A stretch of DNA of 38,065 bases from DAOUAM01 sp034433305 (GTDB taxonomy: Bacteria > Chloroflexota > Dehalococcoidia > Lucifugimonadales > DAOUAM01). Shown here piece after piece: positions 34,679 through 38,065 of this stretch. Within the stretch, counting starts at the first letter, position 1, and each line of letters opens with the position of its first letter. A model generated the notes under the pieces. That model ran no database searches, was not told the DNA's origin, and saw only the letters and a program-made list of their open reading frames with translations. A program made the translations under genes and the position numbers. The DNA is taken from the NCBI GenBank assembly GCA_034433305.1, contig DAOUAM010000041.1, forward strand, positions 1 through 38,065. Direction: 5' to 3'.

Positions 34679-36148
34679 CTAGTATGCTCCCCGGCCAGAA
34701 AGCGTGGCAGGTATGGTCTTCAGGACGATGACTACGTCCCTCCACAGCGACCAGCGCCTGATATAGTCCAGGTCCAGCCGCACCATCTCCTCAAAGCAAA
34801 TCTCGGGGCCTCGCGTCACCTGCCAGAGCCCGGTCATGCCTGGCACAGCCTCCAGACGCTGGAAGTGCCATGGCTCGTACTCCTGCACCTCGCTGGGCAG
34901 TGGCGGACGCGGGCCGACCAGGCTCATGGTGCCCTGCACCACGTTTATGACCTGGGGCAACTCGTCCAGCGACAGACGCCGGATAATCCTGCCCACCCGG
35001 GTCACCCTGGGGTCGTCGCGCATCTTGAACATGTGGCCGGAGGCCTGGTTCTGGCTGATGAGCTGCTGCAGCAGGCTCTCGGCGTCCTGGCGCATGGAGC
35101 GGAACTTGTACATGTGGAACAGGCGGCCATGCCTGCCCACCCTCACCTGCCGGAAGAACACCGGCCCGGGGGAGTCCAGCTTTATCAACACGGCTATCAG
35201 CGCCATGACGGGCGCCGCCATCACCAGGGCAAAGCCGCCTACCACCAGGTCCATGGCCCGCTTGGCGTGCTCGTACCACCAGGAGAAGCGCTGCGTCTTC
35301 CACTGGGGCGCGGGCGCGACGGTAGCCGCTAGCTTGTAGCTGGAGGGATACACCATGGGATGGACGTTCCTGCCGCCGCGAGGCCGCGAGTCCAGCAGCC
35401 AGCGGATGTCGGCGTGCCTGTCAGCGGGGGCGGCCACCAGGACCTCGCCAGAGGCGCGGGCCTCCAGGATCCTGGGCAACGCCTCCAGGCTGCCCAGCAC
35501 GGGCAGGTCCGTGACGGTATGGCCGTTGGTCGCGCCGTTCTCGGCCTTGACAACTCCGACCACCGAGTACCCGCCCGCGCTCTCGAAGCGCTGCTTGAGC
35601 GTGGCGGCGTTCTCGGGGCTGCCCACGATGATAACCTCGGCCGACCGCGAGCGCTGCTGGACTGAGCTGGCGGCCCTGTTCAGCAGGTACTCGCTAACGG
35701 GTACCAGGAAGGCCGAAATGGCCCATGGCAGCACCACCAGGTTGGGCGCCAGGGTCTCACGGGACACCAGCAGCCCCAGCGTGCCCGAGAGCATGGCCGC
35801 GAAGGACACGGCGCCTATCACCCTGAACCATCGGCCGGCGGGCGCCTCCTCGTACAGAGCGCCCTGGACTCTGAGCAGGTGCAGGACCGCCAGGGATGCG
35901 CCGACAAAGGCGGCTGACAGGCCAGCCGAGAGCGCCACGGGGACCGTCATCGGGCTGCCCAGGGTCCCCCACTGGCTGCTCACGAGGCCAGCCAGTGCTG
36001 CCGCGCAGGCCAGGGCTATGGCATCCACCAGCAAGCGAGTCGCGCCGCTGGCTGCCCCGGTCTGCTCTAGGCGGCCTGGCCCGGCCTGGCCCTGGGTTAT
36101 CGGCTTGTCCACACTTACTACAGGGGTATTGATGTTATGCTCCGACAC
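34679..36148 (-). CDS. Polyprenyl-phosphate sugar-1-phosphate transferase (WbaP/WcaJ family)
   Basis: From the GTG at 36148, with GGAG 7 nt upstream, the protein has about 489 residues; longer starts would run into the YvcK-like gene. It has about four or five N-terminal membrane helices, a Rossmann-like middle part (VIIVGSPENAATLKQRFE), a re-entrant membrane helix and the catalytic C-terminus. That part has FFRQVRVGRHGRLFHMYKFRSM, DELPQVINVVQGTMSLVGPRP and PGMTGLWQV. It starts the repeat unit by moving a sugar phosphate, often glucose or galactose, from UDP-sugar to undecaprenyl phosphate. It precedes the flippase gene by 3 nt. Confidence 0.93.
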   Translation of the reverse strand: MSEHNINTPVVSVDKPITQGQAGPGRLEQTGAASGATRLLVDAIALACAAALAGLVSSQWGTLGSPMTVPVALSAGLSAAFVGASLAVLHLLRVQGALYEEAPAGRWFRVIGAVSFAAMLSGTLGLLVSRETLAPNLVVLPWAISAFLVPVSEYLLNRAASSVQQRSRSAEVIIVGSPENAATLKQRFESAGGYSVVGVVKAENGATNGHTVTDLPVLGSLEALPRILEARASGEVLVAAPADRHADIRWLLDSRPRGGRNVHPMVYPSSYKLAATVAPAPQWKTQRFSWWYEHAKRAMDLVVGGFALVMAAPVMALIAVLIKLDSPGPVFFRQVRVGRHGRLFHMYKFRSMRQDAESLLQQLISQNQASGHMFKMRDDPRVTRVGRIIRRLSLDELPQVINVVQGTMSLVGPRPPLPSEVQEYEPWHFQRLEAVPGMTGLWQVTRGPEICFEEMVRLDLDYIRRWSLWRDVVIVLKTIPATLSGRGAY

Positions 36149-36245
36149 TTCAAATCTCCGGGGTGTAGCCCGCGCTTCTTCCTGGGAGAGCCGTGCGGGG
36201 CCAATCTGGCTTGGGACTCTTGTGCTGCGGAAGGACCGTGGCGCC

Positions 36246-37277
36246 TCAGACGGAAAGCGGCCTGGCGGAGACCTCGACCCTGTCACTCATGCGGCCGGCG
36301 CTTATAGACTGCAGGATGGCTTCGGCGGTGCGCCTGCTGTCGTGGCGCAGGGGCAACTCGCTGGCAGCCAGTCGTGCGGCCACGATGCCGCTGACATGGG
36401 CGCTCACCGCGTCCACGTCAGGCCTCACAGGGTATGCCCCTTCGGCCTCGTAGGCAGCCAGGACAGCCTGCGACGGGACTGACGTGTTCACCACTGCCCA
36501 GTGGAGCCTGGCCGGGGCCAGGTATCGGGCTACCTCGCTCACAAAGTCCGAAGCCTTGAAGCCGTCGGTCTCGCCCAGCTTTGTCATCAGGTTGCACACA
36601 TACACGCGCGTGGCCGGCGAGGCCGCGATGGCGTCCACTATGCCATCGGGCAGCAAGTTGGGGAGAATGCTGGTGTACAGGTCGCCAGGGCCCAGCACGA
36701 TGGCATCCGCGTCCAGGATAGCCTGAATGGCCCGGGGGTTGGCCTTCACTCTCGGAGCCAGGAAGATCTTGCGAATCCTGGGACTGGGCTTGGCCCTCAG
36801 GTCAATGTCCGACTCGCCCTGGATAATTCCACCGTCCTCCAGCTCGGCGCACAGTTCCGCGCGGTCCAGCGTCACGGGTATGACCTGCCCGGTTACCCTC
36901 AGCACCTGGGAAATCTCCTGGATAGCGCGCTCCAGGTCGTTGTTCACGGTGGTCAGCGCAGCCAGCAGCAGGTTTCCGACGGTGTGGCCATTGAGGCTGG
37001 TGTCCCGTCCAAAGCGGAACTCCAGGGCATTGCGCAGCGCCCGGGTCTCAGGAGTGTCCTCGCTCAGGGCCAGCAAGCACTGGCGTAGATCGCCGAAGGG
37101 CGGGTACCCGAACTCTTTGCGCAGAAGCCCGGAGCTGCCCCCGCTGTCGAACATGGTGACTATGACGGTCAGCTCGACGCCGAACAGCTTCAGTCCACCC
37201 AGCAGGTTGGAGCTGCCACTGCCGCCGCCGATGGCCACAATCCTGGGGACGCTCCCGTTTCCGTTTCTTGTGTGCAT
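36246..37277 (-). CDS. YvcK/CofD-like UDP-sugar-binding protein (gluconeogenesis factor family)
   Basis: The protein has 343 residues. The family signatures are IVAIGGGSGSSNLLGGLK, VTMFDSGGSSGLLRKEFG, PPFGDLRQCLLAL, NGHTVGNLLLAAL and the C-terminal DAIVLGPGDLYTSILPNLL. Homologues (Bacillus YvcK, mycobacterial CuvA) bind UDP-GlcNAc-type sugars and control cell-wall growth and carbon use. In Bacillus the gene normally sits with rapZ and whiA, which are absent here; instead it heads a polysaccharide operon. It could sense the same precursor that this locus consumes, which is inference. The ATG at 37277 has AGGGG 8 nt upstream. The distance to the likely promoter is about 450 nt. Confidence 0.9.
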   Translation of the reverse strand: MHTRNGNGSVPRIVAIGGGSGSSNLLGGLKLFGVELTVIVTMFDSGGSSGLLRKEFGYPPFGDLRQCLLALSEDTPETRALRNALEFRFGRDTSLNGHTVGNLLLAALTTVNNDLERAIQEISQVLRVTGQVIPVTLDRAELCAELEDGGIIQGESDIDLRAKPSPRIRKIFLAPRVKANPRAIQAILDADAIVLGPGDLYTSILPNLLPDGIVDAIAASPATRVYVCNLMTKLGETDGFKASDFVSEVARYLAPARLHWAVVNTSVPSQAVLAAYEAEGAYPVRPDVDAVSAHVSGIVAARLAASELPLRHDSRRTAEAILQSISAGRMSDRVEVSARPLSV

Positions 37278-37723
37278 TCTTACCGCCCCTTTTCTACAGG
37301 TGCTGATAGCCCTTCTCCACCCCGGGAGGACTGCCGCGTGAAGGACAGGCTACCGCCGTCCCGTGCAGTCCGGGCACTGATGGCAAGCTGTTTCCCATCA
37401 CTGATGGCACTACTTGAAGAGTCTGGTGTCCTGCCTGTGGCCACGTCCCCAGCTACCCATCGTGCAGGACTACCTTGCTCACCAGGGTGTGCAACCGTTG
37501 CAGCGTTCCAGGCTGCTCCGCGCGCCGGCCAGGCATGCAACCAGACCTTGGCCCGCGATTAGCGTGGTAGTTCTGGAGACTTCAGGGAGAGTCCTGTAGG
37601 CAGGCTGTCCTGTCAGGGCCCAGCCCGTTCAGGGAGAACCGTTTCTGGTCCTGGAGGCTCATACGCTACAAAGGTTACATTGTGAGCTTATCCCAGGCAG
37701 GTGAAAGGTTATAGGAATTTCGA
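37278..37723. other. Long untranslated leader of the polysaccharide operon
   Basis: About 445 bp lie between the promoter-like element and the YvcK-like ATG. I see no convincing gene and no riboswitch class I recognise. It contains an 11-bp direct repeat, CACTGATGGCA, at 37375-37385 and 37399-37409, and several short GC-rich inverted repeats. An 86-codon open frame (37280-37540) ending at the ribosome site has no protein-like character. Confidence 0.5.
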
Positions 37724-37771
37724 GTCTATGACAGGGGATAAGTTAGTGAACAAAGGTGAATAGAGAGTGAA
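37724..37771 (-). promoter_or_regulatory. Three TTCAC boxes followed by CATAGAC, upstream of the polysaccharide operon
   Basis: On the minus strand TTCAC boxes lie at 37767-37771, 37756-37760 and 37746-37750, spaced 11 and 10 bp. After 15 nt follows CATAGAC (37724-37730) and then TCGAAATTCC. The last two boxes and the CATAGAC have the same spacing as the element at 23101-23137. A second -10-like TATAAC is at 37708-37713. Likely an activator site plus promoter of the operon. Confidence 0.5.
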
Positions 37772-37783
37772 GAAGTTATACCC

Positions 37784-37832
37784 AAAAAACATGTTGCTGG
37801 CACACGGCCCGGGCCGTGTGCCAGCAACATGT
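37784..37832 (-). terminator. Rho-independent terminator built from a perfect 44-bp palindrome
   Basis: Arms 37789-37810 and 37811-37832 are exact reverse complements with no spacer; the stem can form with a few central bases open as the loop. Five further T follow on the minus strand (37784-37788). It starts 25 nt after the stop codon of the gene at 37857 and insulates the polysaccharide operon from it. Confidence 0.9.
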
Positions 37833-37856
37833 CAGCCTGGAAGGAATGCAGTCCCG

Positions 37857-38065
37857 TCAGGGGCCAGGGACATACTCCACCCGGAGCAGCGCGGCCTGGC
37901 CTGGGCTGCCATCGAAGCTCTCCCAGGTGTGGTACTCGCTCTGGGGGACACCTGTGCCGTCCTCCAGCAGGACTATCTCGTTGATGGCCCCAAAGGTGGA
38001 GACAAGCTCCTGAATGCCCGCCGCCAGGGATGGCGTGCGTATCTTGGTGCCCGGAGTGGCCTTGG
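37857..38065 (-). CDS. C-terminal 69 codons of an unrecognised protein (cut by the window edge)
   Basis: The open frame enters from the right edge and ends with TGA at 37857. The visible residues (for example IQELVSTFGAINEIVLLEDGTG and LLRVEYVPGP at the end) read as real protein with GC-rich third positions, and a strong terminator follows. I do not recognise the family. The beta-rich, Gly/Pro-containing tail would fit an extracellular protein, but that is a guess. Confidence 0.7.
   Translation of the reverse strand, partial: KATPGTKIRTPSLAAGIQELVSTFGAINEIVLLEDGTGVPQSEYHTWESFDGSPGQAALLRVEYVPGP

Noticed and set aside
37280..37540. An 86-codon minus-strand frame ending at the ribosome site of the YvcK-like gene
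   Set aside because: There is no ribosome site, and the composition is that of random GC-rich DNA.
37278..37723. A cyclic-di-GMP riboswitch in the operon leader
   Set aside because: I looked for the conserved GEMM core sequences on the minus strand and did not find them.

Overview
The window is GC-rich bacterial DNA. Every convincing gene lies on the minus strand, so transcription runs from right to left through the whole 38 kb. The secreted proteins carry long Thr-Pro linkers, malectin, fibronectin-III and cohesin/dockerin modules, a style common in Chloroflexota (for example Dehalococcoidia-like lineages). That assignment is a guess from style only; there is no rRNA or other marker gene here.

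Right to left: the 3' end of an unrecognised gene (37857-38065) ends at a perfect-palindrome terminator. Then comes a long leader with tandem TTCAC boxes, and an exopolysaccharide locus of about 27 kb. It opens with a YvcK-type UDP-sugar-binding protein, a polyprenyl-phosphate sugar-1-phosphate transferase (WbaP/WcaJ type), a Wzx-type flippase, a GT2 glycosyltransferase and a polysaccharide deacetylase. Next are the nucleotide-sugar genes: UDP-sugar 6-dehydrogenase, Gfo/Idh/MocA oxidoreductase, methyltransferase, hexapeptide acetyltransferase and DegT aminotransferase. An ATP-grasp enzyme and a GT4 glycosyltransferase follow. Together with the 2-epimerase at 12405-13580 these genes could make a UDP-2,3-diacetamido-uronic acid (the Wbp-type pathway).

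The left part starts with a 1659-residue secreted protein (17964-22943). A compact group follows: GNAT-like acyltransferase, acyl carrier protein, AMP-forming ligase and PLP decarboxylase. Relatives of the last three occur in exosortase-linked polysaccharide loci. After them come WecB and WecG homologues and a membrane GT2. No polymerase (Wzy), chain-length regulator, ligase or exosortase is visible.

Beyond a lone IS607-family serine recombinase (9369-10028) and an 800-bp non-coding stretch with strong inverted repeats lies a second giant secreted protein (2544-8570, about 2008 residues). It shares three modules with the first giant (clan GH-A-like glycosidase, M23-like fold, jelly roll) in a different order, and adds deacetylase, malectin, cohesin-like and dockerin domains. 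A membrane-anchored beta-propeller protein and a partial M20 amidohydrolase complete the left end and look unrelated to the polysaccharide.

Most interesting points: the two domain-permuted surface enzymes; the carrier-protein/ligase/decarboxylase/acyltransferase group; and a matching promoter-like architecture (two TTCAC boxes 10 bp apart, then 15 bp, then YATAGAC) upstream of both the YvcK-led operon and one giant enzyme.
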